A stretch of 64,000 bases of DNA from Halomonas sp. UBA3074 (GCF_002366715.1 NZ_DFBS01000022.1:1-64000), one strand, 5' to 3'; shown: positions 24,489 through 33,555, counted from the first letter of the stretch. Notes: generated by a model from the letters alone, not told the origin. Numbers and translations: made by a program.

Positions 24489-24947
24489 CTAATAGGCCAA
24501 CCCGTTGACGAGCGCTAGAAGCTGATCGCGCAAGGCCGCCTGGCTAGCAGACTCATAGGGCTCCGCTGAACCATTTCCCCATACCGGGGCAGGCCACGTG
24601 GCGTCGGTGTGCCGCCGTAAAATGACATGAACATGCAGCTGGCTTACCACATTGCCTAGTGCGGCAATGTTGATTTTGTCGCCCCCTAGCGCCGTTTTCA
24701 TGGCGCCACCGAGCTGGGTGGCCTCACGCCAAAGCTGCTGCTGGTCAGCGGCCGGAAGCTCGAATACTTCGCTGATATCGGCAAAACGGGGAACCAGAAT
24801 GACCCACGGGTAGCGTGCATCGTTCATTAGCAACACGCGGCTGAGGGGAAGCTCGGCGATGGGAAATGTGTCGGCCGCTAGGCGTTCATCAAGGGTGAAA
24901 TCGTTCAAATGAGGGCTCCAGTCTGATAGGTAGGCGTTTGATAGCAT
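24489..24947 (-). CDS. HIT-family protein
   Basis: The product (152 aa from the ATG at 24947) has the histidine-triad motif QLHVHVILRR and belongs to the HIT nucleotide hydrolase/transferase superfamily. SRVLLMNDARYPWVILVP is the usual N-terminal nucleotide-binding strand pair. A longer frame to 24983 exists; neither start has a clear Shine-Dalgarno, so the N-terminus is uncertain. The substrate is unknown. It converges on the metal transporter gene with only 8 bp between stops. Confidence 0.85.
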   Translation of the reverse strand: MLSNAYLSDWSPHLNDFTLDERLAADTFPIAELPLSRVLLMNDARYPWVILVPRFADISEVFELPAADQQQLWREATQLGGAMKTALGGDKINIAALGNVVSQLHVHVILRRHTDATWPAPVWGNGSAEPYESASQAALRDQLLALVNGLAY

Positions 24948-25080
24948 AGCAATTGCAATGCAATGTAGGGAAAGCGGGCACAATTAACAAAACGCTGTTA
25001 CCCTGAAAAAACTCCCAAGCGGCAATGAGAGTTGTCAGGGGAGTTTCCCGATGTTGAATGACTCGTTAAGGAGAACGTAA

Positions 25081-25212
25081 ATGAAAAAATTATTAGCCAT
25101 GAGCTTTGTGCTACTGATGACGGCGGGTATTCTTACTGGTTGTAACACCATCGCTGGTGCAGGCCAGGATGTTGAAGAGGGCGGCCAGGCTGTCCAGGAT
25201 GCGGCTAGTTAA
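25081..25212 (+). CDS. Entericidin-like small lipoprotein
   Basis: This 43-aa protein begins MKKLLAMSFVLLMTAGILTGC, a signal peptide and lipobox. The mature part NTIAGAGQDVEEGGQAVQDAA is the entericidin A/B signature. AAGGAG lies eight bases upstream of the ATG. Entericidins are small membrane lipoproteins linked to stationary phase and envelope stress. There is no antitoxin-like partner here, and it stands alone between a divergent HIT gene and a long hairpin. Confidence 0.88.
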   Translation: MKKLLAMSFVLLMTAGILTGCNTIAGAGQDVEEGGQAVQDAAS

Positions 25213-25236
25213 GCTGTATTAGCGCGCTGATATTCT

Positions 25237-25268
25237 CCATCGGGCCAGGTAACTACCTGGCCCGATGG
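25237..25268. terminator. Very strong hairpin after the entericidin gene
   Basis: CCATCGGGCCAGGTA and TACCTGGCCCGATGG form a perfect 15-bp stem around a 2-base loop, 25 bp after the stop. There is no immediate T-run. It could be an intrinsic terminator of atypical form or a 3'-protecting structure. Confidence 0.6.
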
Positions 25269-25314
25269 TGAGTAGCGTTGGTATTTTTCTATTCTGCTAT
25301 GTGGAGATTCAAGG

Positions 25315-25686
25315 ATGAAGCCCTGTACCACTCTGGCTAAATTCGCTTTAGTGAGCACCTGTGCAATGCTGTTAACGGCATGCGTCAGTTCCCAAATGCC
25401 GATTTCCCCCGCCAATGATGATGTCGACGCCGCCCCACCACCGCCCACGGTCGCACCGGGCGCAGCCAATGATGACCAGTCGGCTACCTGTGATTTAGCG
25501 GCAGTTCAATACGCGGTAGGCGAGTCATTCGACGAAGCGAAAGTGTCACAACTGCAAAGTGAGAGCAGTGCCCCTCAAGTGCGTGTCCTTCGCCCTGGCG
25601 ACATGGCGACGATGGACCATCGCCCGGATCGTTTGAATATCCATCTTGATGAACAAGACATGATTGAAGAATTGCGCTGCGGCTAA
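25315..25686 (+). CDS. I78-family peptidase inhibitor lipoprotein
   Basis: This 123-aa protein has a lipobox LTAC, a Pro/Asp-rich linker, and a C-terminal I78 domain. The inhibitory segment is MDHRPDRLNIHLDEQ, followed by a terminal CG that can pair with an earlier Cys in ATCDLAAVQY. The family inhibits serine peptidases in the periplasm. The target is unknown. It converges on the LysE-type gene with 4 bp between stops. Confidence 0.85.
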   Translation: MKPCTTLAKFALVSTCAMLLTACVSSQMPISPANDDVDAAPPPPTVAPGAANDDQSATCDLAAVQYAVGESFDEAKVSQLQSESSAPQVRVLRPGDMATMDHRPDRLNIHLDEQDMIEELRCG

Positions 25687-25690
25687 CTAC

Positions 25691-26296
25691 CTAGCGTAAA
25701 ATCAGAATGACGCAGGCGGCAGTTAATACCCCCATGGTGATGTTGAAGGCTCTCCAGGCGTTATCGCTTTTGATCCACTGGCCAATCGCGGTGCCAAAGG
25801 CGGCCCATAAAGCGATACACGGCAGTGCCACCATTTCAGCAAAACCCGCCAATACCAACGCATTGACGACCGGCTGGCCGCTTTCGGGTAGGAAGCCAGC
25901 CATCAACGCAAGCCCCATCACCCATGCTTTCGGGTTAGCAAACTGAAACGCCGCCGCCTGCCAGAACGTCAGTGGGATGCTATGTTCTTGTGCCTTTAAA
26001 TTTGGCGGTGGCGCGCTGGCAATTTTCCACGCCAAGTATAGTAAATAAGCACTGCCTACCCAGCGTAGCGCCGTTTGCACAGCAGGATAACGCTCAAACA
26101 ACACGCCTAAACCGAGAGCAATCGCTGCAAACAATAAAAAGCAGCCGCCAAGAATTCCCCACATATGCGGTAGCGTGCGCTTGAAGCCAAAGTTGGCGCC
26201 AGAGGCGGTCAGCATAATGTTGTTTGGCCCAGGCGTGAGCGTCATCGACATCATATAGAGCGCAGCAGGACCCAGGATTAACCATTCGCTGTTCAT
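25691..26296 (-). CDS. LysE/RhtB-family amino-acid exporter
   Basis: This 201-aa membrane protein has about six helices and belongs to the LysE superfamily. The signature TLTPGPNNIMLTASGANFG lies near the N-terminus, and FANPKAWVMGLALMAGF marks the second half. Family members export amino acids or related solutes; the substrate is not predictable. The gene is single and transcribed away from the ion-channel-like gene. Confidence 0.88.
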   Translation of the reverse strand: MNSEWLILGPAALYMMSMTLTPGPNNIMLTASGANFGFKRTLPHMWGILGGCFLLFAAIALGLGVLFERYPAVQTALRWVGSAYLLYLAWKIASAPPPNLKAQEHSIPLTFWQAAAFQFANPKAWVMGLALMAGFLPESGQPVVNALVLAGFAEMVALPCIALWAAFGTAIGQWIKSDNAWRAFNITMGVLTAACVILILR

Positions 26297-26369
26297 TTCA
26301 TTGTATCCATACGCTGTAAAGGGGCGGGGTTGGGCTGTTGTGGATAGCTAGCGAATGAGCCGCTAACCG

Positions 26370-27374
26370 CTAGTCATAGCGGTCTTTCCAACGCTGACGG
26401 TTGACCTGCTCTTTGAGCATTTCAAGGATGTCGTAGAGCATTTGTTCGGTCACCCGGTTGCTGCCTTCGTCCACGGTGAGCCAGGTATCGAAGCCGCTGT
26501 CGGCGGTGCGCTCTACCAAGTTCTTGAACTCATCGGAGTGGATACCCAGCAGCAGCTCATCCACCAGCCGCTGGGCAACACCGCTCAGCGATGCCTCCAT
26601 CGCGCTGCTGGCCTGTTGCCCCATGGGCAGTCGGCGAAGGCGCTGTATTTCAGGGCTTTCTCGCAGGGTTCGGCTGACTAAGTCATTAATCGCCGCCATG
26701 ATAGCGTGGCGGTTGTGCTGGTAGGCCTTACCAATTGTGCTTTCCAGCCGCTGGGCGATCTCTTCAATCAACTGCGCTTTGCGGGGCATGATCACTCGGT
26801 CGATGACTCGCTCGGTCAGCGAGTCGCTGGCGCGGATCTGCTCCTGTACATTGCCCAGGAGTTTTAAGGCGATACGGTCGGAAAGCTCTTCGAGCAAAAT
26901 GTCATAATATTTGGCAAAAAAGAGGTACGTCTCCCAGCGGGTGACATCAATGATGCCCAGCCGGTGAAGACGATGGAGCAGCGATATGACACGCAAAATA
27001 CGCAGCAGGCGGAAGCCCGAGAGGGGGATACAGCCCAGCACGTCGTACCAGTGTACGAACGGGTAGAAGAACCAGCGGTGGTAACGCCGTTCGGCAATCG
27101 CAATCGACCACCCAAGCAACACATCGGCAATAAAAAAGCTCACAAACACTAAGTCGATGGTAATAAAACGGCTATGGATGGTGTCATCGTAAAAGGAGTA
27201 GAAACTTGGCGCGATGCTGGCAATGCCTTGGTTGATGGGACCAAGTAAAAACAGCGAATCAAACAACAGCAGCGCGAGGTTCACCACCACGAGCGTCAAA
27301 ATAAAAAAATCCCAACCGATATGGGCATATTCGACCGCTTTAGGCAGGTGCGGGTAGCGTTCCCTGACAGGCAT
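26370..27374 (-). CDS. Voltage-sensor-domain protein without a pore
   Basis: The 334-aa protein resembles the voltage-gated ion channel superfamily. Four hydrophobic segments lie at about 20-44 (S1), 80-99 (S2), 104-118 (S3, with D in HWYDVLGCIPL) and 121-139 (S4). S4 has R122, R125 and R128 at every third position, then R135 and R138. No S5-pore-S6 follows; residues 140-334 are a soluble, helical, charged region. It is therefore a voltage-sensor module with a cytoplasmic tail. AAGGAG five bases before the ATG at 27374 decides the start over 27398. It is divergent from nothing: thioesterase and transporter genes follow upstream on the same strand. Confidence 0.72.
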   Translation of the reverse strand: MPVRERYPHLPKAVEYAHIGWDFFILTLVVVNLALLLFDSLFLLGPINQGIASIAPSFYSFYDDTIHSRFITIDLVFVSFFIADVLLGWSIAIAERRYHRWFFYPFVHWYDVLGCIPLSGFRLLRILRVISLLHRLHRLGIIDVTRWETYLFFAKYYDILLEELSDRIALKLLGNVQEQIRASDSLTERVIDRVIMPRKAQLIEEIAQRLESTIGKAYQHNRHAIMAAINDLVSRTLRESPEIQRLRRLPMGQQASSAMEASLSGVAQRLVDELLLGIHSDEFKNLVERTADSGFDTWLTVDEGSNRVTEQMLYDILEMLKEQVNRQRWKDRYD

Positions 27375-27408
27375 GCGAACTCCTTGTGGGGGGATCATTC
27401 AATGGCCG

Positions 27409-27948
27409 TTATCGAGCCTGGGACTGATGCTGCTGTTGGGTCAATAGCTCTTCTCGCTCCGCCTGCTTACGTAACTTTTTACGCAAAGCAGCTTTTTCAA
27501 AACGCAGCTTCTGTAGCGGTGTTGCCAGATTAAGTGGAGGAACGCTGGCGGGCTTGCCATCAGCATCCACCGCGACCATGGTGAGGTAACAGCTGTTGGT
27601 ATGGCGGATCAGCTTATTGCGGATATCTTCGGCGACCACCTTAATACCAATTTCCATCGACGAACGCCCAACATGATTGACGCTGGCTAAAAAAGTGACC
27701 AGTTCACCCACATGAATCGGCTGTTTGAACAGTACCTGATCGACCGATAGCGTCACAACATAGTGGCCCGAGTAGCGACTGGCGCAGGCAAACGCGACTT
27801 CATCCAGCTTTTTGAGAATGGCACCGCCGTGGACTTTGCCACTGAAATTTGCCATATCAGGGGTCATTAAGACCGTCATCGATAGCTCATGTTGCCCAGG
27901 CAGGGCCGTACTGACTGCGGTGCTGGGGGTGCTTTGCGTCTCGGACAT
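27409..27948 (-). CDS. Acyl-CoA thioesterase, YciA-like
   Basis: This 179-aa hotdog-fold protein hydrolyses acyl-CoAs. The motif MTPDMANFSGKVHGGAILKKLDEVAFACASRY carries the conserved His-Gly-Gly and the catalytic Asp/Glu. The C-terminal tail is Lys/Arg/Gln-rich and unusual, with RKKLRKQAEREELLTQQQHQ, likely a charged helix. GAGGAA lies upstream of the ATG at 27948; the longer frame to 27996 has none. It lies downstream of the AtoE-type transporter on the same strand, which would fit short-chain fatty-acid metabolism. Confidence 0.88.
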   Translation of the reverse strand: MSETQSTPSTAVSTALPGQHELSMTVLMTPDMANFSGKVHGGAILKKLDEVAFACASRYSGHYVVTLSVDQVLFKQPIHVGELVTFLASVNHVGRSSMEIGIKVVAEDIRNKLIRHTNSCYLTMVAVDADGKPASVPPLNLATPLQKLRFEKAALRKKLRKQAEREELLTQQQHQSQAR

Positions 27949-27968
27949 GCGGTCTTCCTCTACTAACA

Positions 27969-28007
27969 CTGCCTGCCGCCAGGCAGGGGAAGCCAAGCGG
28001 CAGGCAG
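27969..28007. other. Inverted repeat between AtoE-type and thioesterase genes
   Basis: CTGCCTGCCGC and GCGGCAGGCAG form an 11-bp perfect inverted repeat around 17 bases. It has no T-run and probably shapes the end of the transporter mRNA or the thioesterase leader. Confidence 0.5.
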
Positions 28008-28021
28008 CGATTAGGTGGTGT

Positions 28022-29332
28022 TTAAAACCAGACTAGGCCGACTGAAATGATAATGCCGGTGATAAAGAGCTGGATAAGGCAGAAACCCATAATATCTTTC
28101 GCTTTCAGCCCCGCAATCGCAAGTACCGGCAGCGCCCAGAAGGGTTGCAGCAGGTTGGTCCAGGCATCGCCCCAGGCGACCGCCATGGCCACCCGCGAGA
28201 TATCGGCACCCAAGGCTTGCGCAGCAGGCAGCATCACCGGTGCCTGAACCGCCCATTGTCCACCGCCGGAAGGTACAAACAGATTCACGATCCCAGCGCT
28301 GATAAACGACCAGAAGGGGAGCGACGTAGCGGTGGCAAACGATACCAGCCATTCAGACATGCTTTCCGCCAAGCCTGATTGGACCATGATGGCCATGATG
28401 CCAGCGTAGAACGGGAACTGAATGACAATGCCCGCACCGCCTTTTATCGCTTCGTTCAAACTCTTGAGCAGGTTACGCGGTGTGCGGTGAAGCACGATGG
28501 CTAAAAACAGAAACAGGAAGTTGACGACGTTAAGGTTCAGGCCGCCGCCGCGTAACAGGAAGTGGTCAAGTAGAAATAGAAGCCCTGGTACACCGACCAA
28601 TAAAGACAGCGTTAAGCTGTTTTCCAAGCGTTCCGCGGGGCGCGTAATGCGGCCCACCGGCTCAGGCTCATCGTCAAGCACGCTGGGGTCGACGTAGACG
28701 CTGTCTTTCTCATCCGGCAGCATCATGCGGTTGACCAGCGGGATGGCAATAAACAGACACACGACGATTGCGAGGTTAAAGAAGGCAAAAATCGTCGAGC
28801 CGGTACTGATGACCCCAATCTGGTCGGCGGCAAAGTGCCCTTCAGTAGCAATGGTGAGCGGGATCGAACCTGCCAAACCGCCGTGCCACACGACAAAGCC
28901 CGAATAGGCACTGGCAACTAACAGGCGATAGTCAACGCGAATCAGGCGGGCCAGCTCTTTCGCAAACAGCGCGCCGACCACGAGGCCGAACCCCCAGTTA
29001 ATCCAACTGGCTGCCAAAGAAACCACGGTTACCAGAATAATGGCGCCGCCAGGGGATTTAGCGGTACCGGCAATTTTTTGCAGAATGCGCTTTACCGGTG
29101 GCGAGCTGGCCAGCATAAAGCCGGTTACCAATACCAGCAGCATTTGCATTGAGAAGGTTAATAACCCCCAGAAGCCATCACCCCAGAAGCGCAGCACCGC
29201 CAGCGGTGTTTGACGCTCGATGGCAATCGCCGCCACCGAGGCGATTAACGTCAGTAGCAGAACGAAAATATACGGGTCGGGCAGATAGCGCTCCACCAGC
29301 TTGACGGCCGGTTTTGAGATCATTTTAAGCAT
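28022..29332 (-). CDS. Short-chain fatty acid transporter, AtoE family
   Basis: This 436-aa membrane protein has about 11-12 helices and matches the AtoE short-chain fatty-acid transporter family. The N-terminal VERYLPDPYIFVLLLTL, the ASWINWGFGLVVGALFAKELAR region and the FVPSGGGQWAVQAPVMLPAAQ loop are characteristic. Short-chain fatty acids such as acetoacetate or butyrate are likely substrates. No ato catabolic genes are adjacent, but a thioesterase follows downstream. Confidence 0.9.
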   Translation of the reverse strand: MLKMISKPAVKLVERYLPDPYIFVLLLTLIASVAAIAIERQTPLAVLRFWGDGFWGLLTFSMQMLLVLVTGFMLASSPPVKRILQKIAGTAKSPGGAIILVTVVSLAASWINWGFGLVVGALFAKELARLIRVDYRLLVASAYSGFVVWHGGLAGSIPLTIATEGHFAADQIGVISTGSTIFAFFNLAIVVCLFIAIPLVNRMMLPDEKDSVYVDPSVLDDEPEPVGRITRPAERLENSLTLSLLVGVPGLLFLLDHFLLRGGGLNLNVVNFLFLFLAIVLHRTPRNLLKSLNEAIKGGAGIVIQFPFYAGIMAIMVQSGLAESMSEWLVSFATATSLPFWSFISAGIVNLFVPSGGGQWAVQAPVMLPAAQALGADISRVAMAVAWGDAWTNLLQPFWALPVLAIAGLKAKDIMGFCLIQLFITGIIISVGLVWF

Positions 29333-29492
29333 AGGATGCTCTCTTTATTCATTATTAGAAAATGCCTAGTCAGTGTCTTGCTAGCCAGTGCCTAGGAAGT
29401 GCATGGCTAATATACGGGGGAGCGCGCTGTTTTTCACCTTGAAGCTGCCCGCTTCATCTCACGTTAACCCAGTTACCGGTGTCGCGCCCGTT

Positions 29493-30782
29493 CTAGCACC
29501 AGTAGGTGCGCCGATAACGGCGATAATAGTGAATCAATACCGCCGAGCGAACCAGTGTAAAGAGCATGAACGCAAACCACAGGCCATGGTTGCCAAGCCC
29601 CTGGGTTAGCCACCAGGCGGGAAGGTAAGCGGCGAGGCCAATAAAGATGCTATTACGCATTTCACGCACGGCGGTGGTGCCAATGAACACCCCATCTAGC
29701 AAATAGCTCCATACCGCAATCAACGGCATCATGACCATCCAAGGCAAATAGTGTGCGGCGGTCGCGCGAACCTCTTCAAGGCCGGTGAGTAACGCGATCA
29801 AGCCATTACCGCCTAGCGCAAACAGCACCGCAGCGGCGCCCGCAGTCCAGAACGAGAAACCTGCGGCGGCGCGCACGGTGGCAGCAAATTCACGCCAATC
29901 CTGGCGACCATAGGCGCGCCCGATCAAAGATTCAGCGGCGTGGGCAAAGCCATCCAGAGCGTAGCTGGTCAGCATAATGAACTGCAGCAGCACGGCATTG
30001 GCTGCCAGCACCGTATCGCCTTGGCGTGCGCCTTGGGCGGTAAAGAACGCCATGGCAAAAAGCAGACCAAGCGTGCGCACGAAGAGGTTGGCATTAACGT
30101 TGAACAGCGCGCTATAAGCGGCCAGCGCGAACAAGCGCTCGCGCAAAAAGTGCCCGTCGAGGAGCGTTAGCTGACGCAGTACCAGATAGCTGCCAAAGGC
30201 CAGTGCGCTATAGTCGGCGATAACGCTCGCCCAGGCCACGCCGTTGCTGGTCATGCCAAGGCCTACAACGAACCAAAGGTCGAGTACGATATTGACGCTA
30301 TTAGTGAGCAGCAGAATCATCAGCGTGACGCGTGAGTTTTGCTGACCCAAAAACCAGCCCAAAATGGCGTAGTTGGCGAGTACCGCAGGCGCGGACCAGA
30401 GCCTTATGCGGGCGTATTCGCGCGCTAAGTCGGTCGCCACCTCGCTGCCGTCCAGCAGCCATAGTCCTAAGGAAACCAGCGGGGAGGCAAAGACGATCAG
30501 CAGCGCGCCAATCACCAGCGCCATGATCAGGGATTGCCCTAGCAGGTTGCGCACATCGGTGTCGCTTGCGCGGCCCATGGCCTGCGCGACTAACCCGGTG
30601 GTGCCCATGCGCAAAAAACCAAAGCCCCAATAGAGAAAGCTGAACAGGGTCGCACCCAGGGTAACGCCCGCCAAATAGCGAGAGTCGGGCAGGTGCCCGA
30701 CCACAGCGGTATCGACCAATCCGAGTAACGGAACGGTGATATTAGAAAGAATGATTGGCCAAGCGAGGGCCCAAATCCGCAT
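29493..30782 (-). CDS. MATE-family efflux transporter, DinF type
   Basis: This 429-aa inner-membrane protein has 12 helices and belongs to the MATE multidrug/oligosaccharide superfamily. The start MRIWALAWPIILSNITVPLLGLVDTAVVG is the DinF-subfamily pattern. The frame is open to 30926, but that extension overlaps the ferredoxin gene and is unlike the family, so I use the ATG at 30782, five bases after the ferredoxin stop. The very short gap suggests coupling to the ferredoxin gene. Confidence 0.88.
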   Translation of the reverse strand: MRIWALAWPIILSNITVPLLGLVDTAVVGHLPDSRYLAGVTLGATLFSFLYWGFGFLRMGTTGLVAQAMGRASDTDVRNLLGQSLIMALVIGALLIVFASPLVSLGLWLLDGSEVATDLAREYARIRLWSAPAVLANYAILGWFLGQQNSRVTLMILLLTNSVNIVLDLWFVVGLGMTSNGVAWASVIADYSALAFGSYLVLRQLTLLDGHFLRERLFALAAYSALFNVNANLFVRTLGLLFAMAFFTAQGARQGDTVLAANAVLLQFIMLTSYALDGFAHAAESLIGRAYGRQDWREFAATVRAAAGFSFWTAGAAAVLFALGGNGLIALLTGLEEVRATAAHYLPWMVMMPLIAVWSYLLDGVFIGTTAVREMRNSIFIGLAAYLPAWWLTQGLGNHGLWFAFMLFTLVRSAVLIHYYRRYRRTYWC

Positions 30783-30787
30783 CGGGC

Positions 30788-31036
30788 TTAAGCGGCCGTG
30801 ATGATGCGGTACTTCTTCATCAGCTGTTCTTGGCTTTCGTGGCGTTCGGGGTCGAGGGGGATGCAGTCCACTGGGCAAACCTGCTGGCATTGAGGCTCGT
30901 CGTAGTGGCCCACGCACTCGGTGCACAGGTTAGGGTCGATGACATAGATCTCCTCGCCTGGGGAGATCGCATCATTGGGGCATTCGGGCTCGCAGACGTC
31001 GCAATTAATGCACTCGTCGGTAATCATCAGGGCCAT
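30788..31036 (-). CDS. YfhL-type 2[4Fe-4S] ferredoxin
   Basis: This 82-aa ferredoxin carries two cluster motifs. The first is CINCDVCEPECP and the second is CTECVGHYDEPQCQQVCP, with the longer spacing typical of the YfhL/Alvin ferredoxin family. The role is electron transfer. GAGG sits eight bases before the ATG at 31036 and too close to the ATG at 31042. It is placed between coaD and a MATE gene, as in other gammaproteobacteria where it lies beside coaD. Confidence 0.9.
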   Translation of the reverse strand: MALMITDECINCDVCEPECPNDAISPGEEIYVIDPNLCTECVGHYDEPQCQQVCPVDCIPLDPERHESQEQLMKKYRIITAA

Positions 31037-31115
31037 GGGCATACCTCGCAGATGGCATTTACACTCGGGCTATTATAACGCAATACCCGAGTGTTTTACT
31101 CAACAATAGCGTTGG

Positions 31116-31610
31116 CTAGCTAGTGTAGTGCTTACGCAGCGCTTCGGCGACCTGTGGATGCACCAAGCCAGAAACATCACCCCCCAGTTTGGCAATCTCA
31201 CGCACGATGGTGGAAGAAATATACGAATTTTCTACCGCTGGCGTTAAGAATACGCTTTCAAGCTCCGGATTTTGCGCCCGGTTCATGTTGGCAAGCTGGA
31301 GCTCGTACTCAAAGTCGGACACCGCGCGCAGGCCACGCAGAATGATGGTCGCTCCCTGCTCGTGCATCATCGTGGTCAGTAGGGTGGAAAAGCCGATGAC
31401 GTCCACGTTGGGTAACGACGCACACACCTTTTTGACCAGCGCCATACGCGTTTCTAAGTCGAGATTGGGGCTCTTGCCGGGGCTGGCCGCCACGGCGATG
31501 ACCACTTTGTCGAACATGCGCGCACCGCGCTCAATCAGGTCGAAGTGGCCATTGGTGATCGGGTCGAAAGTGCCTGGGTAGACGGCGATATTGATTTTGC
31601 CGCTGCTCAT
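31116..31610 (-). CDS. coaD: Phosphopantetheine adenylyltransferase
   Basis: CoaD makes dephospho-CoA from 4'-phosphopantetheine and ATP. At 164 aa it is full length. The nucleotidyltransferase motif is GTFDPITNGHFD, and the later segment is ENSYISSTIVREIA. The start overlaps the stop of the upstream ketoacyl-synthase gene by four bases (ATGA), which couples CoA synthesis with a fatty-acid enzyme. Confidence 0.96.
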   Translation of the reverse strand: MSSGKINIAVYPGTFDPITNGHFDLIERGARMFDKVVIAVAASPGKSPNLDLETRMALVKKVCASLPNVDVIGFSTLLTTMMHEQGATIILRGLRAVSDFEYELQLANMNRAQNPELESVFLTPAVENSYISSTIVREIAKLGGDVSGLVHPQVAEALRKHYTS

Positions 31611-33511
31611 AACGATGTCTCCTCGTCCAGACGGCCAAACGGGTTGTCGCTGGTGAGCGACACCGCGTGGTCGTAACCGGGAATATGGATCCGGTCGGCA
31701 TGAATATCCAGCTCTGGCCCTTCCAGTACCGCTTCACCGAACTGGTAGCGTGGCGCGTAGTGGCCATGGTCGGCTTGGGCAAGATAGCTCGCTGCCGCTT
31801 CACGGGTAGCCTCGCGACGTTCTTTCCAGGCACTGATCGCCGCGGCGCCATGACGCTGGGCTAGCAAACGCTCGGTCACCGCAGGCGAGAGTACGACGCC
31901 AGTGGCGTTGTTGCCGCCGAAGCCCTTGGCATTGATGAAGGCAGCGTCTGCGCGAAATGGTTGGGCCGTTTGCGAAAAACGCAACCGCTCGGCATAGACA
32001 TCGTCAGCGACCGCATCCAGCGTGGGGATGCCAGGCAAAAGGTCGTGAGCAAAGCTGCCCAAAGCGCTCGCCAGCTGATCCCCCGCCGCCGATCCCTGCG
32101 AATGGCCGATAAACGCTTTGATCGCCACGACTGGCCAGTCGCTGATCCCGTTCGCACGGGCAATCTCATCGAACACGTGGGATTCGGTAATGCGGTTTTT
32201 TGGCGTGCTGGTGCCGTGGGCGTGCAAAAAGCTGCGCTCTTTAAGGGCTTTTTCGCCGAGCATATCGCGCACCAGTGCGGCTGCCTTGCCAAGCGTGATG
32301 TAGTTGCCGATGCCCGGCGCTGAGATTGAGCGCTTATAGCCATCTGCGTTGACGAACACATCTGGCACCGCGCCCAGAATATCCGCGCCTACCTCTAAGG
32401 CGAGGGAATCATCCATCAGCAGCACAAACTGGCTGGCTTCTGCCATGGTAAAGCCACAGTTGCGTGCAAACGGGCGGCAGGCGCGCTGGTAATCGCTGTC
32501 AGTAAGCAGTTCGAGCGCGTCCAGCGCTTTCAACCCAGCATCGTCGGCGAGTGCGCCCATCGCCCGAAAGCCTTCGATGATTTCCGGGGTAATCGGTGCA
32601 TCCGCCGTGCCCACCATCACCACGCGGCGACGTCCGGCGCGAATGTCGTCAATGCCCAGGCGCAAGTTATAGAGAAAGCTGGCACAGGCGCCCAGCGCCG
32701 CGCCGGTACCGCCCACGCTGCCGAGCACATAGGCGTTCAAAAAGTCGGCGGGCATTTGCCCATAGCCCAGCGGCATCTGCTTGGAAGTGGCCCGCTGGCC
32801 CGTCACCAAACTCTTTAGCAGGCCGCCCCAGCCCTGGTCATCCAACTGACCGATCGAATTGCCGGCGTAAACGGCAATATGATCTGGGTTCAACTGCTGG
32901 CGCAGCGTCTCCCACGACAGGCCACTGGCGCCCAAGCAGTCGCTGGCGCCAAATACCGCCAGGGAAAGGCCGCGCGGATGGTGCACGCTGCGATAGAGAC
33001 TGGCAGGGTCGAAGCCACTGGGGAGCTGTGCCGCTGCGCGTACCTTGGGTACCTGCGCATCAGGCAGTAACACCTCCAGTACCCCTGCGGGCACACTGAC
33101 CTCTACCTCGCGGGCATCGATATCGCGCACTTGCCAATCGGCTGGCAAGTTTTCAGGCAACTGGCGGCGGCGCAGCGTGAAGCGCATCGGCTCGGCGAAC
33201 TGCATACTGGCCTGCCGGTTAGACGGTAGGCCAGGGTCGAGAAAACGCGGGTCTTCATTGCGCCTGATCAGCGTGTGGTGCAACACACGATCACGCAGCG
33301 ACTGCGCCTCTATAGACTGGCCTTGGCTGTCCTGCCACCCCTTGTCGGAGTGCTCTACTAGGCGCATGAGTGCCGCCAAGCCTTCGATTGTCTGGCGTTG
33401 CTGGTCAGCAGGGAGGGCATCAAACACCGTGCGGCGGAAGGCCTGATGGCCAGAGGTTCTGCCAGCGGAATTGATGCCGCCCATGCCGACAATCACCGGT
33501 AAGTGTGACAA
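31607..33511 (-). CDS. fabY: Beta-ketoacyl-ACP synthase, FabY type
   Basis: FabY starts fatty-acid synthesis from acetyl-CoA and malonyl-ACP in Pseudomonas aeruginosa, in place of FabH. This 634-aa protein has the same unusual length: the usual ketoacyl-synthase fold plus about 200 extra N-terminal residues. The active-site Cys is C276 in ALGACASFLYN, with His residues in LHAHGTSTPKN and FIGHSQGSAAG. The start is TTG with GAGGAA upstream. A perfect 6-1-6 AT palindrome lies 29 bp upstream of the start. Confidence 0.85.
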   Translation of the reverse strand: MSHLPVIVGMGGINSAGRTSGHQAFRRTVFDALPADQQRQTIEGLAALMRLVEHSDKGWQDSQGQSIEAQSLRDRVLHHTLIRRNEDPRFLDPGLPSNRQASMQFAEPMRFTLRRRQLPENLPADWQVRDIDAREVEVSVPAGVLEVLLPDAQVPKVRAAAQLPSGFDPASLYRSVHHPRGLSLAVFGASDCLGASGLSWETLRQQLNPDHIAVYAGNSIGQLDDQGWGGLLKSLVTGQRATSKQMPLGYGQMPADFLNAYVLGSVGGTGAALGACASFLYNLRLGIDDIRAGRRRVVMVGTADAPITPEIIEGFRAMGALADDAGLKALDALELLTDSDYQRACRPFARNCGFTMAEASQFVLLMDDSLALEVGADILGAVPDVFVNADGYKRSISAPGIGNYITLGKAAALVRDMLGEKALKERSFLHAHGTSTPKNRITESHVFDEIARANGISDWPVVAIKAFIGHSQGSAAGDQLASALGSFAHDLLPGIPTLDAVADDVYAERLRFSQTAQPFRADAAFINAKGFGGNNATGVVLSPAVTERLLAQRHGAAAISAWKERREATREAAASYLAQADHGHYAPRYQFGEAVLEGPELDIHADRIHIPGYDHAVSLTSDNPFGRLDEETSL

Positions 33512-33536
33512 GCCGGGTTCCTCGTGATGCGGTGGT

Positions 33537-33555
33537 GGTAATAATGATTATTGGC
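33537..33555. promoter_or_regulatory. 6-1-6 AT palindrome, Fur-like, upstream of fabY
   Basis: AATAAT-G-ATTATT (33540-33552) is a perfect 6-1-6 inverted repeat. The surrounding 19 bases match the Fur consensus at about 13 positions. It lies between the divergent fabY and methyltransferase genes. Confidence 0.4.

Noticed and set aside
25081..25212. Entericidin as half of a toxin-antitoxin pair
   Set aside because: No second entericidin-like gene is adjacent, so a pair is not supported.
29493..30926. Extended N-terminus of the MATE gene
   Set aside because: The extension overlaps the ferredoxin gene in another frame and is Pro/Arg-rich, unlike MATE proteins.
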